This document shows, piece by piece, positions 12,101 through 22,042 of a stretch of 64,000 nucleotides of DNA. Within the stretch, counting starts at the first letter, position 1; every line of letters starts with the position of its first letter. The stretch comes from Macrotis lagotis (taxonomy: Eukaryota > Chordata > Mammalia > Peramelemorphia > Peramelidae): contig NC_133665.1 of assembly GCF_037893015.1 (NCBI RefSeq), positions 104,003,937-104,067,936 of the forward strand. Reading direction: 5' to 3'. Made by a program: the position numbers and the translations under genes. The notes beneath the pieces were generated by a model. That model worked only from the letters and a program-made list of their open reading frames with translations. It did no database searches and was not told the DNA's origin.

Positions 12101-15100
12101 TCTCTCCTCCCTCCCAGAGGTATCCCTACTACTCACTAAAGCTAATCCCTCTCCCTATTCCCTCAGTCCCATTCGTCCCTGCCTCATCCATCTCTTGAAT
12201 ATCTATTTTGAGAGGACATCTTTTATCGGCAACTTCATCTTCAGCCCTACCTTTTTCACTGGTTCCTTCCCATTTAGGCTTCTCCAGTCCTAAAAACAAC
12301 TTTTCCTTTACCCTGCCACTCTCCTCCAATAATCAGTCCATCTTCCCAGAAACTTTTCAACTACCTTCACCACCTCAGTAACCACTCCTTCCTCAAGCCC
12401 CTGTATCTTGGCTTTGGCGACCTCAACCTTTCTGAATGTGCTCTTTCAAATGTCAACAAAGACTGAAGTTGCTGAACCCTTGGCCTGTTTTCCAATCATC
12501 ATCCTTGATCTTTCTACTGCCACCATTTTCCTGCTGCATGTTCTCTTTCCTTGGTTTCTATATAAGCTCCTGGTTTTCCTGTCTGTCTTACTGCTTCTTC
12601 TCTGCCTCCTTCACTGTTTCCTCATCCTTCCTTTCCCCAACCTCTAAGGTAGCTTTCCGTGACATTCTGTCCTTGCCCTTTTTTCCTCTCTTCCTCTCCA
12701 CTGACAGTTTCATTCCCTTCCCATGACTTGTGCTACTGCCTCTAAGTAGACAGCTCCCAAACTTGAGTTCTGGACTTCCAATATCACCAACTTCCTACCA
12801 GGATATCTCACAAGTACCTCAGACCCAACATATCTGAAATGGAGTTCATTATCTTTCCCCCTAAGTTTGCTTCTCACCGCACCATCTCTGCCTATGACAG
12901 AGATTCGTCAGGTTCCCTCTGTTCCTGATGTTAGTTCTTCTCTCTCCTCACCACTCATGTCTAATGAGTAACCCAGTCTCTGAGGGCAGCCAGGTGGCAC
13001 AGTGGATAGAGCACTAGCCTTAGAGTCAGGATGACAGGAGTTCAAATCCAGCCTCAGACATGACACTGTATGACCTTGGACAAGTCACTGAACCCTGATT
13101 TCTTCACATCCAGGATTGATTCATATCTGGTCACTGGACTCAATTGGCTCTGGTGGAGAAAGTGAGGCTGCTAACTTAGCACAGCTACCTCTTGCTCAAA
13201 ACCAATTCATGTGTTTGTCATGGCATCACCTCCTTGATGTCATGGTCTTCTTCAAAAATGGACAAACATTATAGTCTTATTGTTATCATATCTATCACCT
13301 TTCTACTCATTACTCCCATCATCCCAACACAAGCCCTCCTTACTACCTATGCAAATGTAAAGACCTTTCCTCTCCCCTCTCCCACCCCTGTCTCCAATCC
13401 ATCCTGCACATGCTGCCTGAACCATCGTCCTACCACAAAGATCTGATCATGTCACTTTGCGTAGAAATCTTCAGTAGCTCCATACAGACTCTTGAATAAA
13501 GTTCCTATTCTTCCACCTGGATTTCAAACCTTCTACACACTGATTCTATTTTCCTTTTTTTTTTTTAGGTTTTTGCAAGGCAAATGGGGTTAAGTGGCTT
13601 GCCCAAGGCTACACAGCTAGGTGATTATTAAGTGTCTGAGACTGGATTTGAACCCAGGTACTCCTGACTCCAAGGCCAGTGCTTTCTCCACTGCACCACC
13701 TAGCCGCCCCTATTTTCCTTTTCTAGTCTTACTTTTTACTATTTACCTCTAGATACTATATCATGGTAAGACTGGACTATTCATCACTCATTGTACACAA
13801 CCCTCAAAATCCTACCTCTCTGTCTTCATCAAAACTGTCCCTTGGGTCTGGAATATTCTTCTTTCTCTCTTGGCCCCCTGAAATCATTGTTATTGCTGTT
13901 CATTCATTTCAGTTGTGTTCAACAATCTGTGAACCCATCACTTTACAGTTGAAGAAACTGAGGCAAATAGGTTGAAGTGACTTGTCCAAGGTCATGAAGC
14001 TAGTAAGTGTCTGAGACCAGATTTGAATGCAAGAAAAATGACTTGAAGCCCAGAGCCCTACTCACTCCAGTTTTGAACTATTCTTGAAAACTTAACCTTT
14101 CATTTAAACATCACCAACCTAGAGCTGGAAAGTACCTTAGACACCTCAACCAACCCTCTTATTGTACAGATGAGAAAATTGAATCCTGAGAGGCTAAGTA
14201 ATTTTCCCAGGGTCACATGGATAGTTGAGAGCAAAATCTATGCTAGTTCAACTCAAATGAGGAAATAGGTCCAGAAGGAGAAAGAATGATGGATTTGAAG
14301 ACAGAGATCTGGACTAAATCTAGCTTTGTGACTTGGCCACCTGTGTGACTTTGGTTAAGTCATTGTTCTCTGGGACTTTATTTCCTCATCTGTAAAAGGA
14401 CATGATGTTCTCAAAGGTCCCTACTAGATTAAATACTACATTCCTAAGGAACAGATACACGTTCCAAGTCCTGTGAGTTGAGCATTGTAAACATTCTCCT
14501 TTTATAAGTGAGGAATCAAGACTAGAGTCTCAAGTATGGGATGTAACATTCCTGTGGTATTCTATACTATAGATCTTATGTTTGGGGATCATCTCCCTGC
14601 CAGATGGTCAGTGTATATCTAATCTAGCTTGTGTACCTCCCCAAGACTGAACAAGCCCACTGAAAAATAATACTTGTTGACATTCAAGGTGAAGTCATGA
14701 AGCCTAGGTCCCTTCCTGATTCTCACACAAAGCCTCTCTACATTTAAGAGTAATGCAGAATGTGTTTTGGGGCAGGGAGAAGAGGGTAATCCTGATGGTA
14801 AAGAGGAAAGGATGCCTGGGTAATTTAGTGGGGAACTGAGAAGGTCTTAGAGCATGAGGGATCTCAGATAAGGTCACTCACGGGGCAGGATCTGGGGGGT
14901 GCCCCCTGTGGTGGTGCAGACCCGGCGGGACACGAGGGGCAACAGGGTGCTGAGGATGCTAAAGTCATTGACAAAGTAGAAGAAGACATCTGGGGGCTCG
15001 GACGCAGTCCTTCGAAGTTCTCCCTGGTCAGCATTCTTGATACCTGTGAAGGGGAGGGGACAGGGCATCCAGAGGGAGAATTTCACTTCAGCTGCCCTGT

Positions 15101-18100
15101 AACTCTTCCCCAATTCCCCCCACACTCCCTATGGCCCTACTCACCCACTGCAAACACTTTCACCCCTTGCCCCTTCAGCCTCTGAGCGGCAGCTTCAACT
15201 TGGTCCTGAGACTTTCCATCAGTGATAAGAATGCAGACCTAGAAGCAGAGGCAAATGGGATCAAGGCAGGGGGTGAAAGTAGTCACATTCATAGGTAGAC
15301 AGGGTAAGAGATAAAGGAATAAAAATAGCTGTGGATTCAAGAGTCAGCATATAGAGGCTAATGAGGCCAAGAATGGGTGAGGTCAGTCAGGGTTAAGATT
15401 GGAAGTCAGAGTAGACCAGAGACAGAGGTTGGGGCCAGTCAAAATCCTGAATAATCAATCAATGAACATTTACTAAGCCACTATTTTGGCCAGGCACTAG
15501 ACTAGGCTCTAGCTATTCAAAGACAAAATGAAACAGTACCTGCTCTCATGGAGCTTACATTCTATTGAAGTGATAACACAGAGTCATGAATAGAAATATA
15601 TACAAAGTGTAAATAAGAACATTGGCAAGGCAGCACTGGTATTTAGAGAGTCTAAGTGGAAAACCTCTTTTCTAACAAAGCTCATTTCAATATAATGTCG
15701 AGGGCCATACAAAATTATCAATTTAAAAATCAGCCTTCTATATTTGGTCAAACATTTCATTCACCCCCAAAAAGTTACTAGATTTATTGAATTTCAAGTC
15801 CTGCCTGCAGTCGCCATGGCAGTGCCAGAACAAATGATCTCTCAGGTCATGTAAGAACACAGACAGAATGTTCCCCATCCCTGATGTGGCACTTGAGCTC
15901 TGAGTTTCAAAAGAATCCAAGAATTCTAAGAGGTGGGCTGAGGGCATTCCAGAACTGGAGGGCAGGTAAGATCAGAAACAAAAAGATGCTGAATAAAGAA
16001 TGCAAGAAATAGTTGGGGCCAGATCATAAAGGATTTCAGATGGTAAAGAAGTTTGTATTGGATCCTAGCAATAATAGAGGACCTCAGGAGTTTCCTGGGG
16101 AGGAGAATGATATGGTCAGACTTGTGATTTAGGAAAATTATTTTGGCATCAGTGGATGAACTGGAGGCAGGGAAACCAATTAGGAGGGTATTATCCTAAT
16201 CCAGGAGAGAAAGAATGATGGTCTGGATTGGGGTCATGGCTATGTGAGTGGAGCAGACACAGACTCCCTACATCACCAGGGGTCCTCTCCTCCTCACCAC
16301 TAGGAAGGGAGGTGTAGGGCCAGAACTGGCAAGACTTCCAACAGATTGACTATGGAAGGTGAGAGAGAGTAAGAGGTCAGGGATAACTCTGAAGTCTTGA
16401 ACTTGAGTAACTGGAACAATGATGACAAAAATAGTGAAGCTGAGAAGAGAAAGACTTTGAGGGGAAAGTGATGAAATCTGTTTTAGAGACATTGAGTTTC
16501 AGATATCTATGGTATATTCCATTGAAACTACCTAATAGTAGATGATGTGGGGCTGAATTTCAAGAAAGAGATTGAGACTAGATTTATAGATCTAGGATCC
16601 ATAGATCTATATGTCTCTGGAAAAGTAGACATAGAGCTAGAGGGGGAGGGAGAAGGAGAGATGAAAGGAAGGATTTAGACAGATGGAGAGAGAGATCATC
16701 TGCATAGAGAAGATAACATCCTATGGAAGCTGCAGAGGCCATCAAGTAAGGGAGTGTAGAGAGAGAAAAATGACCCAGGACAGAGGTTTGGAATAGACCA
16801 CAAATAGGTACATAACAGATAATGACCCTGCAAAGGAGTTGAAGTTACCAGGTGGGAGAATTGTGAGAAAGCAGTGTCACAAAGCCCTGGAGAGAAGAGA
16901 GTTTCAAAAGGAAAGGGTAGCCAAGTGCCAAATGTTACATCAAGGCCAGTGAGGATCAGGCTTGAAAAAAGACCTTCTTAGACTGGTCAATTAAGGAATT
17001 GTTGTTCATTTTGAAGAGATGAATATCAGTCAAGTGATGAGGTCAGAAGCCAGATTGTCAAGGTTGTGCCAACCAGGTTCAAGAGTCAGGGTCAAGTCAA
17101 AACAGGAGATGAGGAGAAAGGAAGGGCTGAGAGTGGGAACATGGGCAACAAATACAATGTTGTGATGCTTAGGGAAGAAGGATGGGTCAGGAGCCAGGGA
17201 AAGATCAGTTTAGGGAGTATGGAAGGAATTCTAAGAGGTACAGAACCCTAGGACAGAAAGTGGAAGTAAAAACTTGGGGGCTCAGGTAGGGCTCACCTTG
17301 GAGACACCAGGTCGGGTAAGCTGAGGAAGAAAGATATGGTCTGCAATATGTCGGAAGCCAGCCCCAGTTCGAGTGTTTCCTCCCTTGTAGGTGAGGTCCC
17401 GCACAGCTTGGATCACTTCATTACCAGAACCATAGGCATCCAGGCCAAATTCAGTCCTTGGGAGCAGAGGAAAAAAAGGAAGAAGTCATCAAGGAAGGCA
17501 GTTTTCTAGGAGTCTCTAAATTCTCTATGGATTTGGGTCTTTGGGAGTGTCAGATAAGTTTTTTGAGAGTCATAGGAGTCCCAGGAGATCTTGGGGGAAC
17601 AGTAGAAGGTTCTGGGAATCTATGAAGATCCTAAATGGCCCAGTGCTCACCGTGGGTCATCACTGTACTGCACCACACTGAAACGGACACCAGAAGCCCC
17701 TATGACCTCGACGAAGGGAAGCACCAGTCCTTCCATGAAGGCCCGGACTTCACGAAAGTTGTTTCGGCCAATGGAGGAGGATCCATCCAGCAGGAAGACG
17801 ATGTCAGCAGCATAGAGGTTGGAGCAGATCACTAGGGGTAGGAATATAAGCTTACAGGACTCGAGGGATACCATCAGTGGCTTTGAGAACATAGGGGACA
17901 TGGGAAAGTGGGACATGGACAATGACCAGGGACAGATGTGAGCTCATGGGATCCAAGAGGAACAGAGAAAAACAGGGGACTTGGGACACAAGATCCAGGA
18001 ACACAGGATATAGTGAATCTGGGTCAGTGGGAGCCATGGATCATGGAAGAACACATGAAGGAACATGGATCCCAGACTTTGGAAAGACATGAATCACAGC

Positions 18101-18255
18101 AAGTGCAGGATAGGGAGGAAGTAAGAAAACATAGGGTTCACAGGTCCTAGGTAGGAAGATACTTGATGTTATTCCTTTATTGGTGTCATTTTCTCCCCTT
18201 TTCCATCCAGTTGCTACCATTTAAGGTCTAGCCCAAAGAAATGGATCCATCAGCT

Positions 18256-18296
<41 letters not shown>

Positions 18297-19471
18297 TTGT
18301 GTGTGTGTGTGTATTTATAGTCATAAATGTACAAGCACAGACACAGACACAAATATATATAAAATATATAATCAGGACCTAAATATGGCACAGATTAAAA
18401 CAGGGACCCGGGGCTGGGGCTGGGCTGTAGCTGCATGTTTGGGGGTGGATCCCTCTCCTCCTCCCAGGCCTGTGGGGAAGGCAGACTTTGAGGAGCCTCA
18501 AGTCCAAGAAAGGGTTAGGGGTATTTTGATCTGAGGGGAACTTGGGAACTCAGGTTTGGGGAAACAGGGTGTGGAAATCTGTACCTACCTCGACCTCTCT
18601 CCCCCTGTGCTTTCACTGACACCAACAGGGTTCCTATGACCCCAGCAGTGAGCAGGAACCAAAGTTTTATCCTGGGGAGGCAACATTATAGCAGAGGGGT
18701 CAGAGTGCTTTGTAGCAGACCTTCCCCGGGAGCTGGTCCTGTTCCCATCCTGTCCTGGCCTCCACTTTCTGCTTCTATGAAATGGAGGGATGAAGCTACA
18801 TGGCCCCTAGAACCCCTTCCAGCTCTTGAGGCTCTAAGCATACCGAGAGCATGCCCATCACATCTGGTCTGTCTGACGTGGGAGGGAAGGGGGGACAGGT
18901 AGTGGCACAGTTCATCATCCCTCCCTCGGATCTCCAGCAAGAGATCTGGGAGAGGGGTTCCCACCCCGGGGGAGCCAGCATCACGGGGATGAGGCAGAGA
19001 GGATGTGGGCCAGACCCCTGAGTGTCCATCCGACGCAGGCCACAGAGTTAGGGATTTTCTTGAAGCGGGAGGAGGAGGTTGGGAGGGAGAAACAAATGAA
19101 CGATAAGGAGGTGGGGACAGGCTTCTGGGGGTTCTTTCTGACTGAGGGAGAGGGGGGATTTCTAAGAGGGGAGGGCTCGCCAGGATCTCTCACTCTGCGT
19201 GGGTCCTGCTCTGAAAAGGTCTCTTTCTCTGAGGAAGTTTCCCGGGGGTCTCCCTGGGAGCAGCTTCTCCAGGAGGATCACCGGTGGGGGAATGGGGGGT
19301 GGAGAGGAGAGGGGCAGGTCTCGGGAGGAAGGGGAGCTAGCGGGGTGAGCAGCCCGAACACCCCGCAATCAGATCCCGGGCAGCCGCCGGGGACTAAAGA
19401 GGGGGCACCTGCGCTCCACTCTCCGGTCCGCCCCCACCCCCGAGGCCGGGCTGTTACCTGGAGCTGTCCAT
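77..19471 (-). CDS. COL7A1: COL7A1, collagen type VII alpha 1 chain (5' part, 30 coding exons; 3' part outside the window)
   Basis: Type VII collagen is secreted by keratinocytes and fibroblasts and forms anchoring fibrils that tie the epidermal basement membrane to the dermis. Its N-terminal NC1 region binds laminin-332 and collagen IV. I joined 30 coding exons: 19458-19471, 18589-18671, 17651-17831, 17297-17456, 15145-15238, 14882-15043, 9982-10145, 9761-9890, 9370-9486, 9080-9226, 8830-8946, 8536-8685, 7985-8119, 7598-7744, 7267-7392, 6908-7051, 6490-6609, 6092-6235, 5732-5857, 5385-5531, 5168-5290, 4781-4933, 4216-4350, 3682-3828, 3310-3446, 1044-1170, 686-829, 374-546, 207-242, 77-103. 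Every junction is GT-AG and the 3,810 nt stay in one frame. Domain order matches human COL7A1 (VWA, nine FN3, VWA, hinge, collagen), and exon sizes match those I recall, apart from one extra intron in the signal peptide. No frameshift or premature stop was seen. The gene is cut by the left window edge in the intron after 77. Confidence 0.96.
207..242 (-). CDS. COL7A1: COL7A1 exon 29: cysteine/proline-rich hinge before the collagen helix
   Basis: A 36-nt exon reading [12 protein letters not shown], against PRPEPCPVYCPK in human as I recall it. Both cysteines are kept. It is phase 0 on both sides, with acceptor gtttatag and donor AAG|gtgagt. Confidence 0.9.
374..3446 (-). CDS. COL7A1: COL7A1 VWA2 domain (exons 25-28: 3310-3446, 1044-1170, 686-829, 374-546)
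   Basis: About residues 1056-1249. Landmarks are [54 protein letters not shown] and [17 protein letters not shown], then [13 protein letters not shown]. The classical DxSxS metal site is absent (HATKD), as in human. The human RGD is replaced by SGDD in exon 27. Intron 1171-3309 carries three SINEs and a MIR-like piece. Confidence 0.94.
1499..1640 (+). mobile_element. Marsupial tRNA-derived SINE, diverged
   Basis: It shows the full head (ggcagctaggtggtgcag), a B-box-like gagttcaagt and the cttgggcaag core, with a shortened tail. It lies in COL7A1 intron 25. Confidence 0.85.
1936..2103 (+). mobile_element. Marsupial SINE with a perfect 16-bp target-site duplication
   Basis: A full-length copy with an A-rich tail. 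The direct repeat agaaaaacataggatg occurs at 1920-1935 and 2104-2119, which shows insertion by target-primed retrotransposition. Confidence 0.93.
2735..2935 (+). repeat. MIR-like SINE fragment
   Basis: It contains cctagctgtgtgac and a degraded ctcagtttctc tail, the conserved MIR core. Confidence 0.6.
3032..3192 (+). mobile_element. Marsupial SINE with an 11-bp target-site duplication
   Basis: A full-length copy. The direct repeat gggggcaagca lies at 3021-3031 and 3193-3203. It ends about 120 bp before COL7A1 exon 25. Confidence 0.92.
3682..4350 (-). CDS. COL7A1: COL7A1 fibronectin III repeat 9 (exons 23-24: 4216-4350, 3682-3828)
   Basis: About residues 962-1056. Exon 23 gives [20 protein letters not shown] then SYVLSWRPV. 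Exon 24 gives [20 protein letters not shown] and PEVSVTQHP. The acceptor of exon 23 is gtccacag and the donor CACT|gtaaga. Confidence 0.92.
4781..5290 (-). CDS. COL7A1: COL7A1 fibronectin III repeat 8 (exons 21-22: 5168-5290, 4781-4933)
   Basis: About residues 870-962. Landmarks are [28 protein letters not shown] and [20 protein letters not shown]. The codons are markedly GC-rich and CpG-rich compared with neighbouring exons, as is the intron between them, which carries a 7-mer tandem repeat. Confidence 0.92.
4976..5019. repeat. 7-bp GC tandem repeat (ccccgcg)n in COL7A1 intron 21
   Basis: About six consecutive copies of the heptamer gcgcccc lie just downstream of exon 21 (in transcript direction). 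It lies in an intron and does not touch the splice sites. Confidence 0.85.
5385..5857 (-). CDS. COL7A1: COL7A1 fibronectin III repeat 7 (exons 19-20: 5732-5857, 5385-5531)
   Basis: About residues 779-870. Landmarks are [46 protein letters not shown] and [16 protein letters not shown], very close to human. Exon 20 lies at the edge of an internal GC-rich block. Its donor is ACCACCC|gtacgg. Confidence 0.93.
6092..6609 (-). CDS. COL7A1: COL7A1 fibronectin III repeat 6 (exons 17-18: 6490-6609, 6092-6235)
   Basis: About residues 691-779. Landmarks are [20 protein letters not shown] and [12 protein letters not shown], with [13 protein letters not shown]. The exon 17 donor (AGAG|gtgcag) is the weakest in the gene, but no better donor keeps the phase. 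Confidence 0.9.
6908..7392 (-). CDS. COL7A1: COL7A1 fibronectin III repeat 5 (exons 15-16: 7267-7392, 6908-7051)
   Basis: About residues 601-691. Landmarks are [18 protein letters not shown] and [20 protein letters not shown]. Acceptor and donor are canonical and phase 1 is kept on both sides. Confidence 0.93.
7598..8119 (-). CDS. COL7A1: COL7A1 fibronectin III repeat 4 (exons 13-14: 7985-8119, 7598-7744)
   Basis: About residues 507-601. Landmarks are [21 protein letters not shown] and [20 protein letters not shown]. The first half carries a few more residues (SLSRRLAK) than the human repeat, but frame and splice signals hold. Confidence 0.92.
8536..8946 (-). CDS. COL7A1: COL7A1 fibronectin III repeat 3 (exons 11-12: 8830-8946, 8536-8685)
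   Basis: About residues 418-507. Landmarks are [25 protein letters not shown] and [17 protein letters not shown], close to the human repeat. Both introns are phase 1. Confidence 0.93.
9080..9486 (-). CDS. COL7A1: COL7A1 fibronectin III repeat 2 (exons 9-10: 9370-9486, 9080-9226)
   Basis: About residues 330-418. It contains [19 protein letters not shown] and [14 protein letters not shown], the usual FN3 Trp, GY-Val and Tyr-x-Val landmarks. A potential N-glycosylation site (QNAT) lies near its start. Confidence 0.93.
9761..10145 (-). CDS. COL7A1: COL7A1 fibronectin III repeat 1 (exons 7-8: 9982-10145, 9761-9890)
   Basis: About residues 232-330. It shows the FN3 core: the B-strand Trp in AEWTAASG, the [11 protein letters not shown] turn and the [11 protein letters not shown] strand. 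Exon 7 follows a 4.7-kb intron (10146-14881), the longest COL7A1 intron in the window. Confidence 0.94.
10640..10920 (+). mobile_element. L2-like LINE fragment
   Basis: The stretch resembling gggttcaactatcacc then gacgcccaaatct matches the L2 reverse transcriptase 3' region as I remember it. The reading frame is broken. Confidence 0.55.
11597..11990 (+). mobile_element. Diverged SINE (+) interrupted by a younger SINE (-)
   Basis: The older plus-strand copy starts near 11597 (gaggcaactagatggc). It is split by a minus-strand copy at 11719-11871. The host sequence aagtcatttaatctt is duplicated at 11704-11718 and 11872-11886, marking the insertion point. Confidence 0.9.
12130..12980 (+). mobile_element. 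L2-like LINE fragment
   Basis: A pyrimidine-rich stretch with the order of L2 3' ORF features, including a piece resembling gaaatggagttcattatc. It has many stops and no intact ORF. A continuation probably lies at 13266-13540, after the SINE. Confidence 0.55.
12984..13265 (+). mobile_element. Marsupial SINE of a longer subtype
   Basis: The head is the common SINE, but the 3' part (tggtcactggactcaattgg to gatgtcatggtcttcttc) differs from the short type. The same 3' part recurs at 31920-32052 and, inverted, at 50068-50373. Confidence 0.8.
13559..13709 (-). mobile_element. Marsupial SINE, minus strand, with a 13-bp target-site duplication
   Basis: A full-length inverted copy. The direct repeat ctattttcctttt occurs at 13546-13558 and 13710-13722. 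It sits inside the L2-like block. Confidence 0.92.
14882..17831 (-). CDS. COL7A1: COL7A1 VWA1 domain (exons 3-6: 17651-17831, 17297-17456, 15145-15238, 14882-15043)
   Basis: This is the first von Willebrand factor A domain, about residues 33-231. The metal-ion-dependent adhesion site is intact: DGSSS near the start of exon 3, Thr in GGNTRTG in exon 4, and ITDGKSQD in exon 5. The strand [14 protein letters not shown] and the end [18 protein letters not shown] are nearly identical to human as I recall it. Introns 17457-17650 and 15044-15144 are short. The intron 15239-17296 holds an old interspersed repeat. Confidence 0.95.
15450..17060. repeat. Long degenerate interspersed repeat in COL7A1 intron 4
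   Basis: Phrases such as ccaggcactagactaggc, ggccagatcataaaggattt and catctgcatagagaagata recur in other old mammalian repeats and, more weakly, at 10920-11200, 29840-30300, 34320-35010 and 60390-60810 here. I could not assign the class. Confidence 0.6.
18258..18314 (+). repeat. (TG)n microsatellite in COL7A1 intron 2
   Basis: A run of alternating tg broken only by short tatgtttg and tat interruptions. It lies about 270 bp from exon 2. Confidence 0.95.
18589..18671 (-). CDS. COL7A1: COL7A1 exon 2: hydrophobic core of the signal peptide
   Basis: Read after exon 1, the exon gives a hydrophobic run ([17 protein letters not shown]) followed by K-A-Q, a plausible signal peptidase site after Ala, then GERGR. 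The human peptide likewise ends in RAQ. The acceptor is cctccccag and the donor GAG|gtaggt, leaving phase 1, which joins [10 protein letters not shown] in exon 3. Confidence 0.85.
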
Positions 19472-19900
19472 CCGTCCGGACTCGGCAGGGCCAGCTCCGT
19501 CCTGCGGCTGCCCCCGCCGCCCGTCTCCGCTAGAGAAAAGTCCCCGAGATCCCGCGGGGCGGTCCCGGGCGGGGAGGAGCCGGGCGGGCCCAGCAGGCCG
19601 GCCCCCGGCCCGGGACCGCCCCGCTCCTCCCCTCGGACAAATCCCGTCCTCGGCCGGGGAGGGGTTGGGGTGCCCCCTCCGCACACCCCTTCCCGCCCCG
19701 GGCCGGCCTGGGCAGGGGAAGGTCTCTAAGTGTCCCGAAAACGGGGCCCGAGGCTCCCCTCCCCAGCCCGCAGGCCTCACGCCCCCCCATCTCCACTCCG
19801 GACCGGGCCAGAAACTTGCCACTGCGCAGCCAGAGATGGAGATGAGGAATGCGGCGCCCCGCCTGCGCTCCCCCCGTCCCCAAATTCTCTCTACTTCCGA
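19370..19900 (-). promoter_or_regulatory. COL7A1: CpG island and presumed promoter of COL7A1
   Basis: A dense CpG and GC-rich block surrounds the proposed first exon. It contains GC-box-like runs (gggcggggagg) and no convincing TATA box, which fits the GC-rich TATA-less COL7A1 promoter known in human. The exact start site cannot be read from sequence. Confidence 0.65.
19458..19471 (-). CDS. COL7A1: COL7A1 exon 1: start codon and first 14 coding bases
   Basis: The exon encodes M-D-S-S and the first two bases of an Arg codon, then a donor reading CCAG|gtaaca. It sits inside a CpG island, as expected for a first exon. I chose this start because exon 2 has no usable ATG: in its frame an in-phase TAA lies at 18686-18688, just beyond its acceptor. 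The 5' UTR extends to the right by an unknown length. The assignment rests on splice signals and frame, not transcript data. Confidence 0.75.
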
Positions 19901-21985
19901 CTCCACCCTGGACTAGAGAGAGACTCGGACTGGGGAGGTGGGGGACGAGGGCCAGGGGCACCTAGGTTCGAATCCTAGCTTCGCAGTCTGGGGGGGAGGG
20001 GGCTTAAGCTGGCATGAATCCCCTCTGGAAACGCACTTTCCCTGCATCAGCTGCGGGGTCCGCCTAGGAGACACTCTAAATTTAGTCTCTTCCAGATGCT
20101 AGGATCCCTTCCCTCACAAGTATCCAAGATCTGTTTAAACCCCACCGCCTCCAAGAAGTTTCCCTTGATTTTCTTCCCCTTTCCCCCAACTCTCCGCCAG
20201 GTCGGAGCTCTCGCTCCTCTGAGATGCTTACCCATTCTCACCCTCATCTCCAAAACAAGAGAAACCTACCTGATACCCGATCCACTAATTGGGCAATGAT
20301 CAGCCCCCCGGAGACAGACTTCAGGGTCCCTAAGACTACGAATTGACTAAATGAGAAGACTAGACCCGCTCCTATCTCCTTTTCAATTCAACTCTTCAGG
20401 AGACTCGGGGCCCTTGACCCAAGACTGCTTCACTGATCATCAGTTTCCCCATCTGTATAATGGAGACATCACTGTAGAAATACCAGGTGTAGTTAAATAA
20501 TTACTATTAAGACATTTTCCCAACTGATCCAGTGGAAAGGAACAGATTTGGATTCTGAGGTCCTGAATTCAAATTCCAGCTTTTGTGCTTACTATTTACT
20601 TCTCTGGACCTCTGGGCAAGATGGTCTCTAAGGTCCCTTTTGTTTTAAACCTATGATTTTAGGAAGGGCATGGGAAGGGGAGCTTGGCTGCACTAGGTCA
20701 CTGGCAGATGGACCGGGAGGGGTCCCAGAGTCTGCTGGGCAGTTGGATCTTATGGCATGGTTTTAGGAGGGAAGAAGGTTGCAGCTGTCTGTGACTCACC
20801 TCCAGGGCCTTCCTCCCCCTAGTCACCAAGAGGCAACCGCAGACAAGGCCTGGGGCACAAGGAACCTTTTCCTTTCTCAGACACAGGGAGGGGGAGGGGG
20901 TAAGCCTCTGGGGGAGAGGGAGGAGGGAGGATTCCTAGTTAGAAGTTCAGTCCAGTGAGAAATAGTGTACATCCATCCTCTGGTAGTGAAGACTGAGGCT
21001 CTAAGCAAGACAAGAACCTCTGACTCACCTTAAGAGTTGGCATGGATAGTCTAGAAACCACCCTTGGACACCTGGCAATTCTGCAGACCCACCCTTCTCT
21101 GACAGACCTATGGCTGTCTGCCCATCCTGAGATGGAGAGGGAAATCAATGGCAGAACTGGGCCAGGGATCCTGGGGTGCTAGCCCCCATGAAAGACAGAA
21201 CTCTCAGGAGCCAGCATGAGAGAAATGCATGAACAAAATTGCAGATGTGAATGGACACAAACCCACACACAACCTCCTGTGTTGGCACACAGTTCCCCTC
21301 CCACAGTCACCCTCGGACCTTTCCAGACAGAGAGGATGCCATCCAGCTGTGCCTCTCACGGAGTGTGTGTATGTATGTGAGGGAATCACCCTTCCCAGAT
21401 GTAAAGAGAATGGACCACCCACAGGGACAGCTCACTACAAAGGAATCTCCCCAGAAGCAGCCCATCTGGGGGTGGTGGCACATATGGAGGGACTTCAGTG
21501 CTGGGAGCCCCAGGCTATCCTACTTCAAATCATTAGTCCCACTCTCCAGGTCAGCCATAGGCCCATTTTTGTATCCTTCCATGTCTTCAGAAGAGATTTT
21601 TAAGAATTCCATCTCTTATTCCCCTTTATTTCATAGATATCAGAACTAGAAGAGTCCTTGGAGCCTAGCTAAGAGGGCTTCAGAATCTGGATAACATTAT
21701 GAGGATAGGGAAGTGAGAGGTCATCTAATCTAAACCCTTTCCTTTTATAAAGAGAAAAACTGAGACTGAGAGGAAATCATTTGCCCAAGGTCATTCAGCC
21801 AACAGGCTGGGTCAAAATTCTACTTGGACCTTTTGCTGGCTATCTGACCATGGGTTTACCATTTATACTCAATCCTTTTCTGTAAAATGGAAATAAAAAT
21901 AGAACTATGTCACAGAACTGTTGTGAGGATCAAATAAGAGGAATTGCATAAAGCACTTTGCCAACTTTAAAGAGCATATTTTAGT
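19901..21985. other. 5' flank of COL7A1, no gene seen
   Basis: MIR-like pieces lie near 19940-20040, 20505-20660 and 21640-21960. The part at 20660-20930 is less repeat-like and may hold regulatory sequence. Two TGACTCA motifs lie at 20792-20798 and 21021-21027. Confidence 0.6.
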
Positions 21986-22037
21986 TATATGTATGTGATG
22001 CATGTCATACAAGTGATGTACATGTGTGTATTAATTA

Positions 22038-22042
22038 TACAT

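Larger units (their letters stand above)
10146..14881 (-). other. COL7A1 intron between exons 6 and 7, filled with repeats
   Basis: This 4.7-kb intron has no coding content. From left to right it holds a MIR-like piece (10285-10410), an L2-like piece (10640-10920), an old repeat (10920-11200), a nested SINE pair (11597-11990), L2-like blocks (12130-12980, 13266-13540), further SINEs, and MIR fragments near 13880-14440. Confidence 0.8.

Noticed and set aside
18640..18690. ATG at 18683-18685 as a COL7A1 start within exon 2
   Set aside because: It is in another frame, giving a peptide without a hydrophobic core, and would not join VWA1 in frame.
19454..19961. Minus-strand open frames of about 105-150 codons upstream of COL7A1
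   Set aside because: They are Gly/Pro/Arg-rich frames expected by chance in a CpG island, and they do not match a known protein.
19955..19985. tRNA-like T-arm (cctaggttcgaatcctag)
   Set aside because: There is no matching acceptor stem or A box upstream. It fits better as the B-box region of a MIR-like SINE fragment.
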